A stretch of DNA of 21,494 nt. Source: Brachionus koreanus (taxonomy: Eukaryota; Rotifera; Eurotatoria; Ploima; Brachionidae). Made by a program: the position numbers and the translations under genes. The stretch spans positions 695,966 through 717,459 of the forward strand of contig PJRA01000401.1 in assembly GCA_016987375.1 (NCBI GenBank), given 5' to 3'. The notes below the pieces were generated by a model, which worked only from the letters and a program-made list of their open reading frames with translations, made no database searches and had not been told where the DNA came from. The number at the start of each line of letters is the position of its first letter. Positions within the stretch are counted from its first letter, which is position 1. Below are positions 8,057 through 16,651 of this stretch, piece by piece.

Positions 8057-11000
8057 TTATTTTTGAATACCGAAAAAATAGTTTTCAAAATCGTTTTCCT
8101 TGTTTGCTACCCAGAAAATGTTATTTAGAACAATGTCATAGATTTTGTCAATAAGATCAGCATTTTGGAATGCATATACATCAGAAAAAAACAACAATAT
8201 CTAAATTGATAAATATAACATTGAATAAATATATAAAATTGCTAGATTTAAAAAATTACTTCTTCAAGTAAAAACAAGTTGTCAAAACTATCAGTCATTT
8301 GTCTGATAGATTCAGCAATAGCTCTTGGTTTGGTAGTTTCAAAAGCCAAATAGTACCAATATTCTCTAACAAAATACCAGGCAAAGTATCGGCCATTTGG
8401 ATTTTGGCCTACTGCATCCAACACTCTTGTATAGTCATCAATTTTAATTATTGTTCCATCTTCTAGCAACTGCATCAGATACAAATCAAGCAAGAAATTT
8501 TGTCTGGAGTTGCCTAGAGCGTCGAATGAAATCTCGCGCTCAATTGCGTTGTTGGTCAGTTCAGCAAAAGTGAACACTCTCAACCAGTCAAATATGTCAT
8601 ATGTGTTTTGCAAGTGGTATTTGTAAACAACTGGACGATAATTTCCATGAACCCTTTAAAATAAATTTGATCATTTAAAAGACAATTTTATTTACAGTTC
8701 TAAAACTAACGGGTTCAAATTCTGATTATTTTGTGTAAAAATAAAATATTCTTCGGGTATTGAGCCAAAAAGCTCGGTAGCTTTGTTCAAACAAACTTCT
8801 TCTTGCATTCTGCATTGAAATTCAGCCAAGTCTGCTTTCAAAAGACGAAGCAAATCATTGCCTTTATCGTCCCAAATATCCAAACCTAAACGATTAGCAA
8901 TAGTCCTAATCATCTCACCAATATAGCCCTTTAAATTGAAAATTATTTAGAAAAAAAAAAGATTTTTCAACATTACTTTTAGATTTTTAAAAGAAGCTCT
9001 ATGTTCGATTATGTTGGCCACTTTGTTTATGTGCCAAATAAATGCTCTGAATGGATTTACATCCTGTTCAATGTCGGTCAAATAATTGGCATACATGTTC
9101 GGAATAGAGTAGGATTTGACACCCAAGAAAGCCAACTCGAATGCATTGTGTATTAGATTAATGCGATCACCAACAGAAAATATCTTAATTTAAAGACAAA
9201 ATTAAATTTTTATCAGCAAACTAATTGTTTAACTTACTGTTCTGTTTTTGAGAAGGATTGATTCAAATTTCTCAAAGAGTTTATTTGTATAGTCGGTTAT
9301 ATAGTAGCCTTTGAAGTCTGTATTACACTTGACCCAAGTGTATTGTCTGTCCAAATTGTAAAAATCTTAAATTAAATTTTAAATTTTAATTTTAAATTAA
9401 ATTTTATTTTATTATTGATAATTGAATGTGAAATGGTTTGGGAAAATTTAATATATTAGAACAGATAACAAAACAAAGCAAAGCTTGAAAAAAATCTTGT
9501 AAATTTTGCAACATTCATATTTGTATCAACTGTCTAATTGCATTTTACCACGCTATAGTACATTAGAATTTAATTCTGCCAAAATTTTCAGAGCTTACAA
9601 TTATACTTAAATGATGCAATAATAAATGTACATCATGTTTAATTTTCAGAACCAATTTCCATTTCAAAAAAATTATTTTTGTTCAGTTCAATCTTACTAA
9701 TTTGTACAAAACTAAACAAATTATTTTAGAATGAAATAATAATAATAATAAGTTACAGCAGACTAACTGCGGAAAAAGGGTTTTATGAAATTTGGTTCAA
9801 AATAAAAAAATAGAACAAAATTTAATGCTAAAAATACTTATAACTTATTTTCTGAAGGCTTTTAATTAGTTCTGTAAATGCAGCAAACTGCAGCATACTT
9901 AGTTGCACCAAAACTCAAAGTCTGCTAATGATATGCAAATTTGCAGATTTTTACCAGATTGTTGATAATAGTGCAACTTTGAATGTTGCACCATGAGGCA
10001 TTTACAGAACTTGCTTTTTACTCTTAAAAATAAGTTATTAGAATTGATTGTATTAAATTTCACAGAACCGAAGAAAGGCGATAAGTACCTTGCTGTGGAA
10101 GCTGTCTGGTTTTAACATAAAACTTTATAATGATAAAATATGAAGATAGAAAAAATTAATTATTTTAGTTTCAAATATATATCCAGTTTGTTTTATAAAT
10201 TCATTTTTTGATTTTGCATTAGCAACTTCAACTGGTAATTTGTTCCACTCGTCTACCACTCGATTTGTCAAGAAGCTATTTCTGTTTTTATTTCATAAAA
10301 TATAAAAAAAAACTGTAACATCTTTTGTTACAGCTTTTTTACTTAAAACATTTTTTGTTATGCAAAAATAGGACAAAAAATAAGACACCATCAATGTTTT
10401 AATTGATTATTGATTTGATTTCCTAAAAAAAGGAAGTCAAGATTTTATTTTATCTAGGAAAATTTAACTTGTCACAGAAATATATTATCAGTCATAAAGA
10501 TAAATTAATTTTTATCTAAATAATTACTGAAAATTTTTTTGTCTGAACCCCAGGGTCAATCTAGAAGCATTACAAAAAAAAAACATGTGACATGAACAAT
10601 TTCTTAAATAAATCAAAACCTGTGAATTGAAAAGTCTAAGCGAGTTTGTTGACAGTTTCCAACAAATGAAAGTAATTAGTCTCAACGAAGAAGACTGGAA
10701 AATAAGCACATGCACTAGTCCATCTTGGTACAAACATTATATGTGAAAACATATTATTGGCGTAGCACAAAGTCAGAACAAATTTGTACTAATCCTTAAG
10801 GAAAACGACGCGGTGTTGGTCGTCAATGTAAAATGACAACAGCTTTGGTCAGAAATTAATACTGAGACTTTTCAATCTTTTTTGTGACATTTATTACATA
10901 TATGATACTTTAAATAATTATGTGATAATTACAATTTTATTGTGAAACTTTAATATTTTTTAGGACAAATACATAGATTAATTCCTAATACTATAAAGCC

Positions 11001-14000
11001 AAGATTAAGAATTAAGAAACTCATACTTCCAGTTGCGTTAGAGCCATATTTAAAAAGAAATGTTGATTACATTTATATTGAGAAAAAACATTTTCTAAAT
11101 TTTATTTTTTAAATGAAAAGCAAATTAGAATAAATCTATTTGACAAAGTTCAAAGATTAATTCTATTTCTAATTTGTCTGATTATTAAAATCCTAGTCAA
11201 CTAAAATAATTATTTGTTTCACTATGCAACACCAGTTTTAAGCCAAAAAAATAGAGTTATTTATCCGAATATATTGAAATGTAAAAATTATTACTGTTTC
11301 CCTTTTTATAACATGCTTTGAAAAATTGAATATTGATTTTTTTTTTAAATCAGTTTTTACCGGCATCTTTTTATTTACAAAAATTGTGTGCCGATCAAAG
11401 GAAGTTAGTTTAGTGAATATAATTTATTGAAAGAAATAAAATAAAAAGAAAAGTGAATAATAAAAGAATATAACATGGTATTAAATACAGCAAAATAATA
11501 AATTTCAACCTAAGTGTTGTAAAAAAATGTCCAAGAAACAAAACATCTAAGACAAATTACTTGAAATAAATCAATTAATAAATATATATTGACTCAAAAA
11601 TGAAAATAATGATCATAAAAAAATTCAAAATAACAAAAACTTTTTTCCTAAAAGAATAATAATTTTGGTAGTGAAAATATTAATTTAATTTTTTGGCAAA
11701 GTAAAAAATGAAATTTGGTCAAAAATTTTTATATGTGCAATTAAATTTCGCCGCAGATTTTAAAATTTTTGTAACATTTCAACGCTTCATTTTTAAACAG
11801 TTTAAATAGTTAAATAGGAATGTAATTTGTAAAAATGCATTGAAATTTAATTGCGCATTTAGGATATGATCAAATTTGAAAAATAAAATTTAAAATAAAA
11901 TAATATTTTTAATGTTAAATTTTTGATTAATTTTCATTTTGCTATTTTTGCTCAGAAATTTTAAATGCGCTATTTCATTGCATTGCAAGTGTATTAAATC
12001 ATTTTTAGGCAAAAGCTGATACAAATTTCGTATCGACAAAATTTGTCTGTGCAATAACTCTGCAATTAAATTCTATTAATTTCTTAATAAAAATTATGGA
12101 TTTAGGTTTTTTACACAGATTAAATTTTGGTCATACAAAGAAAAAGAAGAGTTCTAGACCAAAATAAAAATAGTCTCATAGGCTATTTTTTGTGTTAAGA
12201 TCCATTAAATATAATATTTTTGTAAAGCTACTTTATGGCAAGGACAAAAATTTAAATTGCTAAATGACTCTCACCTTCAGTTGCAGTCAATAAATGGTTG
12301 AATGTTAAAACTGATCCGGCTAAGTCATCATCAACTCCATTGGAAGTCTGACCTCCAGCTCTGCACTGCAAATAAATGTTCCATTTGAATCCAACGAGTT
12401 CATCTTCATCGATTTCAGAAAGCAAAAATCTGTCTTGAATAAATCTGACTCTGTTCTGACCATTTGAATTTTCTAGCAAAACAGCTACTTCTGGATAATT
12501 TTTTTGTACTAGCCATGGTTCAACTAGATCTTTGACGCTAATCGAAGACAATTCACCAGTCTAAAAATATAATTTTTAACTTTTTCATTTAAAAAGAATT
12601 AAACTTAATATACTAGTGTAAATGATTCATAGAAATCGTTTGATGTTACAACTCCAAAAGGTTTTTTTTGTAAATAATTCTAAAATTATTTAAGTAATTT
12701 TTTTGTTTTTTTATAAATATTTTATTACTTTCAAGCCATTGAAAAGTTGGTCTTCTTGAACAATGGACTCAAGCATGCGAATAACAGCAGCTCCTTTGTT
12801 GTACATGAATTCATCAAATGCTTTTACCAAATCAGATTGAACACTAACATTCATTATTATTGGTCTTGATGTAGCGTAGCCATCATCCCACATAGATGGA
12901 ATCACTTTGTCAACAATAAATTGGTTATCCTTAGAAATTCAATTAATTTTTTTTAAAATAAAATAACATGATATGGTTTTTGGGATTGTTGCGGACTAAA
13001 CCGTAGCTCCTCACTCTCACAGCATAATATCACTAATACTTAACTTAGGTCAAGGACTAGAGAAACATGTTATAGTTATTTTCATTCTCTAATTGGCATT
13101 GTGAATTTTGGAACAAAAAACAAAATCAAAAATTTAAATTTAAAATAGTTTTTTTCCGAAAAGTCTAGAAATAGTCCTGCAAAATGTATCAATTGATACA
13201 AGGTTTGTATCAACCATATTTAGTCTCTTTAAAACTGTGCAATTGTGCAAAACAGTATATGTATTAGAAAATTATTAAAAATTAATTGCAGAGTTTTTGC
13301 ACAGACTAAATTTGGTTGATATAAACTTTGTATCAGCTGATAAATTTTGCAGAACCATTTTTAGACCCTTAGAAAAAAATTTATTTTAAAATTTTTGTTT
13401 TTGATTTTTGCTCCAAAATTCACAATGCCCTCTAATTGTTTTTTCTGATTTTTAATACAATAAATGTTTAAACCGAACATTAATTTAAAAACGGCCCTCA
13501 AACCAATTAACCGTTTGGGCTCATTCATTATTTTGATTTGAACACTTTTTGGAAAAATATGAGACACATTTTTGTATGACCATTAACAAGTTAAAAGTTA
13601 GTATATTTTAGATTTTTGCATCTTTGTAATTCTAAAACTTTTAGTCATTTTATATGTTAAACACGATTGAATGCTCTTCATTAAATGATAGTGTGCTTAA
13701 AGTAGGAAGGATACAAGATTAGTTGAAAAAATTTAATAGGAATGATTAAAGCTTTTAGAAGAATAAAGAGTCAGAAAATGGTGAAAATATGTCTGTATTG
13801 TTTTTTCAGTTGTGAAAAAAGACGATTTGATAAAAAGGTGATGTTGTGTGTTTGTTGGAATTTCCAAGGAGTAATACACTTTGAGCTGGTTCCAGATGTT
13901 CGTGCTATAAACGCAGAACTTTATTCTAAACAATTAGAACAAATTTATGTTTCACTTCATATAAAAATTAGCTTCTTTGATAAAACAAATGCTAAGTTTG

Positions 14001-16593
14001 TTTCTTAAGGTTCTTGAAGACTTCATATAACTAGAAGAACAATGGCTCATTTTCATAGAGGAAGGCATTCTACAAAACAAGACCAAGTTGAAGAAGAGTG
14101 TTGAGAGTTTTTTGTCCGCAAAAGTTTTGAATGGTACTAGAGAGGAATGGAACTAGTCTCTGATAGATGAATGAGGACATTTTTTTTTATTGATAAATTT
14201 AAAAAATTAAATTCTAATATTTAATAAAAAAATATTTAAAATTTTATATAAGCATGATCATTAAAACTTGACCAAAATCTCTATTTGCTCTCACCTAATG
14301 GTTGTAATTATAAATATTTAATTACACACAGATCATTTTTAAAAAGATTTTTAGAGACATCTATTGCGAAAAAAAAAAAAAATCTCCGACAATAAATTTA
14401 AATTTTGATGCTAGATTAATTCATAGACTCTCATTTTTTTCAATTTTTTTCAGAGCATTTCTTTTCTTTAGAAACCAAAAAAGTTAATCTATAAAATTTA
14501 ATTTTTTTCAAAAATTGCTCCTAACTTCACAGTGCCATTAAAGATCTGAAAGCAATGGAGATGAATTGGATTCAATCGATATACGATTGAGAGAGATAAT
14601 GTGATTATCGAGACGATAATATTTTAAAGAAGGGGGATGTCATATTAATAGTTGATGTTTTGAATAAATTATCTACCATAACTTATTAAAATTCATTTTA
14701 CCTTATTTGGCAATTTGTTGTTGCATCTTTATTCTCTTTGGAAATCTAGTCACGTACTGGATTCCATATTTAAGCAACTCAACTTTATTGCTATATATTA
14801 TTCTTTATTCTTTATCTTTATTTAGTAAAGTAATAGTTATAACTAGTCTTTCTATTAACTCTCTAATACACTACATATTTGCTTTTTTGTAAATAAAAAA
14901 TTTTTTTATTAATTGAGATTTCTCACAAAATTGAGCTTTTAATGTGTACTCTAGCTGATTTAATTTGACCCGATTGATTAAAAGTAGATAAAAAAAATTT
15001 TCTTACAATATCAAATTCCGAATCTATTGAACCAACTGATTTGTACTGCAAATAGATGGCTAAAGCTTCGTTCAACCACAACTCATCCCACCATTCACTT
15101 GTCACATAATTACCAAACCACTTGTTGGAAAAAATTATGAGAAATTTTTTTCTCAAATAAATTAAACTTACATAATGGGCCAGTTCTTTGGCAATAATTT
15201 CGGCAACTCGGAATTTATCACCAACTGTATTTATTTTATCATTGTAAAACAAGTAGTCTTCGTGAAACGCATTTAGGCCCCATGATGGAGAAGACTTCTG
15301 TGGATAGCCTGGCAAACCAATTAGGTTAATTTTTGGTGGTATGGCCTCTTCAATTCCCAAGTTTGCTTTATAGTAACTAAGCACATCTTTGGCCAATTGA
15401 AGTGGATAATCAGCTAGATTATTGTCTATGGCTGATTTACGGCCATGCACTCTAATCTCAATATTGTCAACTGTCATTGATTTTAATTGAAAATCGTCTG
15501 GAACAATCGCCCAAGCTAGTAAATTGGCGCTCATTTTAAAAGTTCTGAAAAATGTTGTTCGTTTTTTTTGCACACCGCCTTCCTCAAAACTCTCAAAATT
15601 TGATGATTCAAAATTTGAAAAAGCTAATGATCGTTCTGGATGTTCTATGGTTAAATCATATTCAGCTTTGAAGCCAGGCTCATCAAAACAAGGACTTAGA
15701 AAAAATGATTAATTTTTTTTTTTCTAAATTAATTCTTACAAAGCTGTTCTAGCAAGATTTGGTGAAAATCTAGTCGCTAATAAAGAACGTTGTGTTTCGT
15801 TCTCCAAATAATCAGCTTTGTAAAAGCCAATAAAAGAAGTAATTGCATTAAAATAAATCTTTAGTGTGTATTCGCCAGGTTGGATTGTGTTTTGTGTTAC
15901 AAATTCAAACAAGTCGTTTGGTAGATAGTTCTGACGTTCCAAAGTAACAACTTGGTTATTGGATGTCTGAGTTAGAACTGTGCGCTCCATTTCAATGTTA
16001 ATGCCAATGTTTACATGAACGTCTATTCTATTCGTTTCTTTTTGAATGTCAAGTGTTAATTCTACCTCTCCAAAATATCTGGTCCATTGATTTTTAGATC
16101 CGTTCACTGATTGCCTAGTTCCATAAGGATCAAAATCTGTCTTGATCAACAATTTATACAACTTTGGCTGAATAAATTTTGGCAAGCGAAATAATTCTTC
16201 GTTTTCAGTTATTTCAGGAGTTGTGCGCGAAATTGTTGAAGGAAGAGTTCTTGTTGTAGTTGTTGAAGGAAGAGTTCTTGTTGTAGTTGTTGAAGGAAGA
16301 GTTCTTGTTGTAGTTGTTGAAGGAAGAGTTCTTGTTGTAGTTGTTGAAGGAAGAGTTCTTGTTGTAGTTGTTGAAGGTAAAGTTCTTGTTGTAGTGGTTG
16401 AAGATGTAGTTGTACTTGTGGTTGTGGTTGTAGTTGAAGTTGTAGTTGTAGTTGATGGAGTTGTTGAAAGAGGTATACAATTGTTCGGTCTTCCAACCAA
16501 GCCAGACACCAAGCCAATGATTAGAATGACTGATAGACCGCCAGCCAAAGCGGCTATTACAGCTATTTTTGGCAATAAAATTCCAGATGCCAT
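8057..16593 (-). CDS. Aminopeptidase N-like M1-family membrane protein, predicted catalytically impaired (11 exons, 1049 aa)
   Basis: Exons (minus): 16593-15740, 15694-15172, 15120-15007, 12929-12729, 12679-12614, 12560-12275, 9365-9238, 9183-8977, 8928-8696, 8653-8260, 8200-8057. All introns are GT-AG and the frame is open throughout. Residues 1-9 are cytosolic, 10-34 a transmembrane anchor (IAVIAALAGGLSVILIIGLV), and 43-127 a Thr/Ser-rich stalk with six 9-residue repeats. The M1 fold starts near 137 (RLPKFIQPKLYKL) and shows FPCFDEP, WWDELWLNE, the Tyr of FMYNKGAAVIRML (Y540) and the C-terminal ERAP1-like domain (NPNGRYFAWYF, LFLLEE). In active M1 enzymes HExxH-x18-E binds zinc. Here it reads KELAH (454-458)-x18-E477, so the first His ligand is Lys. 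GAMENWGL is replaced by KSSPSWGL (418-425). I infer no normal peptidase activity; binding or an adhesive role is possible. The intact splice sites and frame argue against a pseudogene. Confidence 0.93.
9770..10090. repeat. Palindromic foldback repeat with core 9868-10011
   Basis: The core has perfect 14-bp inverted ends, AGTTCTGTAAATGC at 9868-9881 and its complement at 9998-10011. The arms continue with matching TGCA(G/A)CAT and GTTGCACCA blocks. Outside the core the inverted similarity goes on (ATAACTTATTTT at about 9840 and AAAATAAGTTAT at about 10025; AAATTT-AAT blocks farther out), so the whole is about 320 bp of imperfect hairpin. A second copy of the left half lies at 21362-21494. I see no clear target duplication. 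Confidence 0.6.
10125..10294 (-). pseudogene. C-terminal tail of a jockey/CR1-like LINE ORF2
   Basis: Minus-strand reading RNSFLTNRVVDEWNKLPVEV followed by ANAKSKNEFI matches the block just before the C-terminus of many CR1/jockey-like RT proteins (FFSxRVVxxWNxLPxxVVxAxSxxxFK). The frame stays open to a TAA at 10125-10127. No RT domain is nearby, so this is an isolated scrap within intron 6. It is oriented like the host gene but cannot be part of it, because the splice junction skips it. Confidence 0.72.
10640..10862 (+). pseudogene. MULE-type transposase remnant: SWIM zinc-finger region
   Basis: Plus-strand reading EFVDSFQQMKVISLNEEDWK continues ISTCTSPSWYKHYM*KHIIG (asterisk = TGA). It has the layout of the SWIM zinc finger CxCx(n)CxH (usually STCTCPSWFKxYMCKHIIG) found near the C-terminus of MULE-derived transposases. 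The second Cys is Ser (CTS) and the third is a stop one base change from Cys. A basic piece GKRRGVGRQCKMTTALV follows in another frame, similar in style to the Lys/Arg/Gly tail after SWIM domains. It is dead and isolated; no DDE core or terminal repeats are seen. It lies antisense to the host gene. Confidence 0.58.
10863..11690. other. Intron 6 interior without recognised features
   Basis: AT-rich sequence with short homopolymer runs. No reading frame of note occurs on either strand, and I recognise no transposon motif. Probably decayed insert sequence. Confidence 0.5.
11695..11944. repeat. Possible degenerate hAT-like MITE (inverted repeats, ~250 bp)
   Basis: Inner arms AAATTTGGTCA...GTGCAATTAAATTTC (about 11711-11750) and, inverted, GAAATTTAATTGCGCA...GATCAAATTTG (about 11843-11879) match well. 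The outer ends GGCAAAGTAAAAAATG and the inverted GCAAAATGAAAATTAA resemble the ends of the MITE at 7180-7375. The target octamers are not convincing (AATTTTTT against ATTTTTGC), so the boundaries are uncertain. Confidence 0.42.
12009..12075 (+). repeat. Scrap related to the arm of the 13095-13429 foldback element
   Basis: The string AGCTGATACAAATTTCGTAT...GTCTGTGCAATAACTCTGCAATTAAATT closely follows the minus-strand arm of the element at 13095-13429 (AGCTGATACAAAGTTTATAT...GTCTGTGCAAAAACTCTGCAATTAA). It therefore looks like a partial, older copy of the same family inside intron 6. Its ends are not visible. Confidence 0.5.
13095..13429. mobile_element. hAT-like foldback MITE (335 bp) with perfect 8-bp target duplication
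   Basis: The ends are GGCATTGTGAATTTTGGA and its exact inverse CCAAAATTCACAATGCC. They are flanked by identical octamers CTCTAATT at 13087-13094 and 13430-13437, the 8-bp duplication typical of hAT elements. The inverted similarity extends almost to the centre (for example TTTGTATCAACCATATTTAG against TTTATATCAACCAAATTTAG), so the element is essentially one long hairpin without coding capacity. The terminus is shared with the inverted repeat at 1498-1680 and in part with 14514-14536. Confidence 0.88.
13742..14165 (+). pseudogene. Mariner transposase remnant (catalytic middle and C-terminus)
   Basis: The plus-strand frame from 13742 to 14008 contains FDKKVMLCVCWNFQGVIHFE and PDVRAINAELYSKQLEQIYV, the segment between the first and second catalytic Asp of mariner transposases (KKVxLxVWWxxxGVxxFELLPxxxxINxxxYxxQL). 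The Trp-Trp pair is CysTrp here. Beyond it, frameshifted pieces (NAK..., KVLEDFI) mark where DNARPH would be. EFFVRKSFEW and RGMELVSDR at about 14096-14165 match the mariner C-terminus (FFxxKxxxFYxxGIxxLxxRW), with in-frame stops. No terminal repeats are seen. It is antisense to the host gene, in intron 3. A sister remnant is at 17815-17982. Confidence 0.76.
14514..14536 (-). repeat. Isolated hAT-like MITE end
   Basis: Minus-strand GGCACTGTGAAGTTAGGAGCA resembles the terminus of the element at 13095-13429 (right end GGCATTGTGAATTTTGGAGCA) with only a few changes. I find no matching opposite end nearby, so it is either a truncated copy or chance similarity. Confidence 0.35.
14560..14875 (+). 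mobile_element. Possible 3' end of an LTR retrotransposon (polypurine tract and LTR start)
   Basis: AAAGAAGGGGGA at 14626-14637 looks like a polypurine tract and is followed directly by TGTCATATTAATAG (from 14638), the usual TG start of an LTR. Just upstream a short plus-strand reading RDDNILKKGDV would fit the tail of a Gypsy-type polyprotein. A TATA-like stretch (about 14793-14800) and an ...ACA end near 14870-14875 are compatible with an LTR of about 235 bp. There is no second LTR, integrase or RT to confirm it, so this is a weak, pattern-based call. Confidence 0.3.
16232..16393 (-). repeat. Coding minisatellite, six tandem 27-bp units
   Basis: The plus-strand unit GTTGTTGAAGGAAGAGTTCT+TGTTGTA is repeated six times. 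Four inner units are identical, the first differs by one base and the last has GGTAAAG for GGAAGAG (a synonymous Leu change plus a silent one). It encodes (T-T-T-T-R-T-L-P-S)6 on the minus strand, residues about 66-120 of the aminopeptidase-like protein, in the stalk between membrane anchor and ectodomain. A further degenerate Thr-codon run follows to 16460. The near-perfect identity means recent expansion, so copy number is likely polymorphic. Confidence 0.97.
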
Positions 16594-16641
16594 TTTCTAA
16601 TATTTTTTTTAGTTTAAAATAGATTATTTAGATTCAAATTG

Positions 16642-16649
16642 TATTTATA
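16642..16649 (-). promoter_or_regulatory. Candidate TATA box of the aminopeptidase-like gene
   Basis: Minus-strand TATAAATA lies 49 nt upstream of the ATG at 16593, which would place transcription start about 20-25 nt before the start codon. The start codon context AAAATGG is favourable. In such AT-rich sequence a TATA match alone is weak evidence. Confidence 0.4.
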
Positions 16650-16651
16650 AG

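Larger units (their letters stand above)
9366..12274 (-). other. Large intron 6 of the aminopeptidase-like gene (2909 bp), filled with transposon debris
   Basis: The donor GTGAGAG follows codon ...TATE(G) and the acceptor is AATTTAAG before ATTTTTACAATTTGG. The junction reads TEDFYNLDRQYTW in phase 1. The neighbouring introns are 42-59 bp, so this one grew by insertion. Its contents are a palindromic repeat (9770-10090), a LINE tail (10125-10294), a MULE SWIM remnant (10640-10862), an inverted-repeat element (11695-11944) and a foldback-related scrap (12009-12075). I recognise nothing in 9370-9760 or 10300-10630. Confidence 0.85.
12930..15006 (-). other. Large intron 3 of the aminopeptidase-like gene (2077 bp)
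   Basis: The donor GTAAGAAAA follows ...SEFDI and the acceptor TTTCTAAG precedes DNQFIVDKVIPSMW; the junction is phase 0 and matches the M1 family pattern across this point. The ORF that runs on past the donor to 14923 is read-through. Contents are a hAT-like foldback element (13095-13429), a mariner remnant (13742-14165), an isolated hAT-like end (14514-14536) and a possible LTR end (14560-14875). I assign nothing in 13440-13740 or 14170-14510. Confidence 0.85.

Noticed and set aside
10524..10733. 69-aa minus-strand frame
   Set aside because: Antisense to the SWIM-like remnant, which explains its openness; no motif.
13361..13567. 68-aa minus-strand frame
   Set aside because: It begins outside and ends inside the foldback element at 13095-13429; composition and context give no support for a gene.
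14707..14892. 61-aa hydrophobic plus-strand frame in intron 3
   Set aside because: Low-complexity T-rich sequence, partly overlapping the possible LTR; no recognisable protein.
14923..15006. Reading-through of exon 3 past 15007 and of the 51-bp intron at 15121-15171 as protein
   Set aside because: GTAAG donors and AG acceptors at these points give family-consistent junctions (AHY|WFGNY and SEFDI|DNQFIVD), while the read-through peptides do not fit the M1 pattern.
16232..16393. Regular tandem units suggesting a CRISPR-like array
   Set aside because: There are no spacers between the units; they are contiguous 27-bp coding repeats in a eukaryotic exon.
16223..16600. Plus-strand 125-aa frame of Val/Glu-rich repeats, and minus-strand Gln/Leu-rich and Asn/Tyr-rich frames over the same bases
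   Set aside because: They are out-of-frame readings of the 27-bp minisatellite; only the Thr-rich frame continues into the aminopeptidase fold and carries the membrane anchor.
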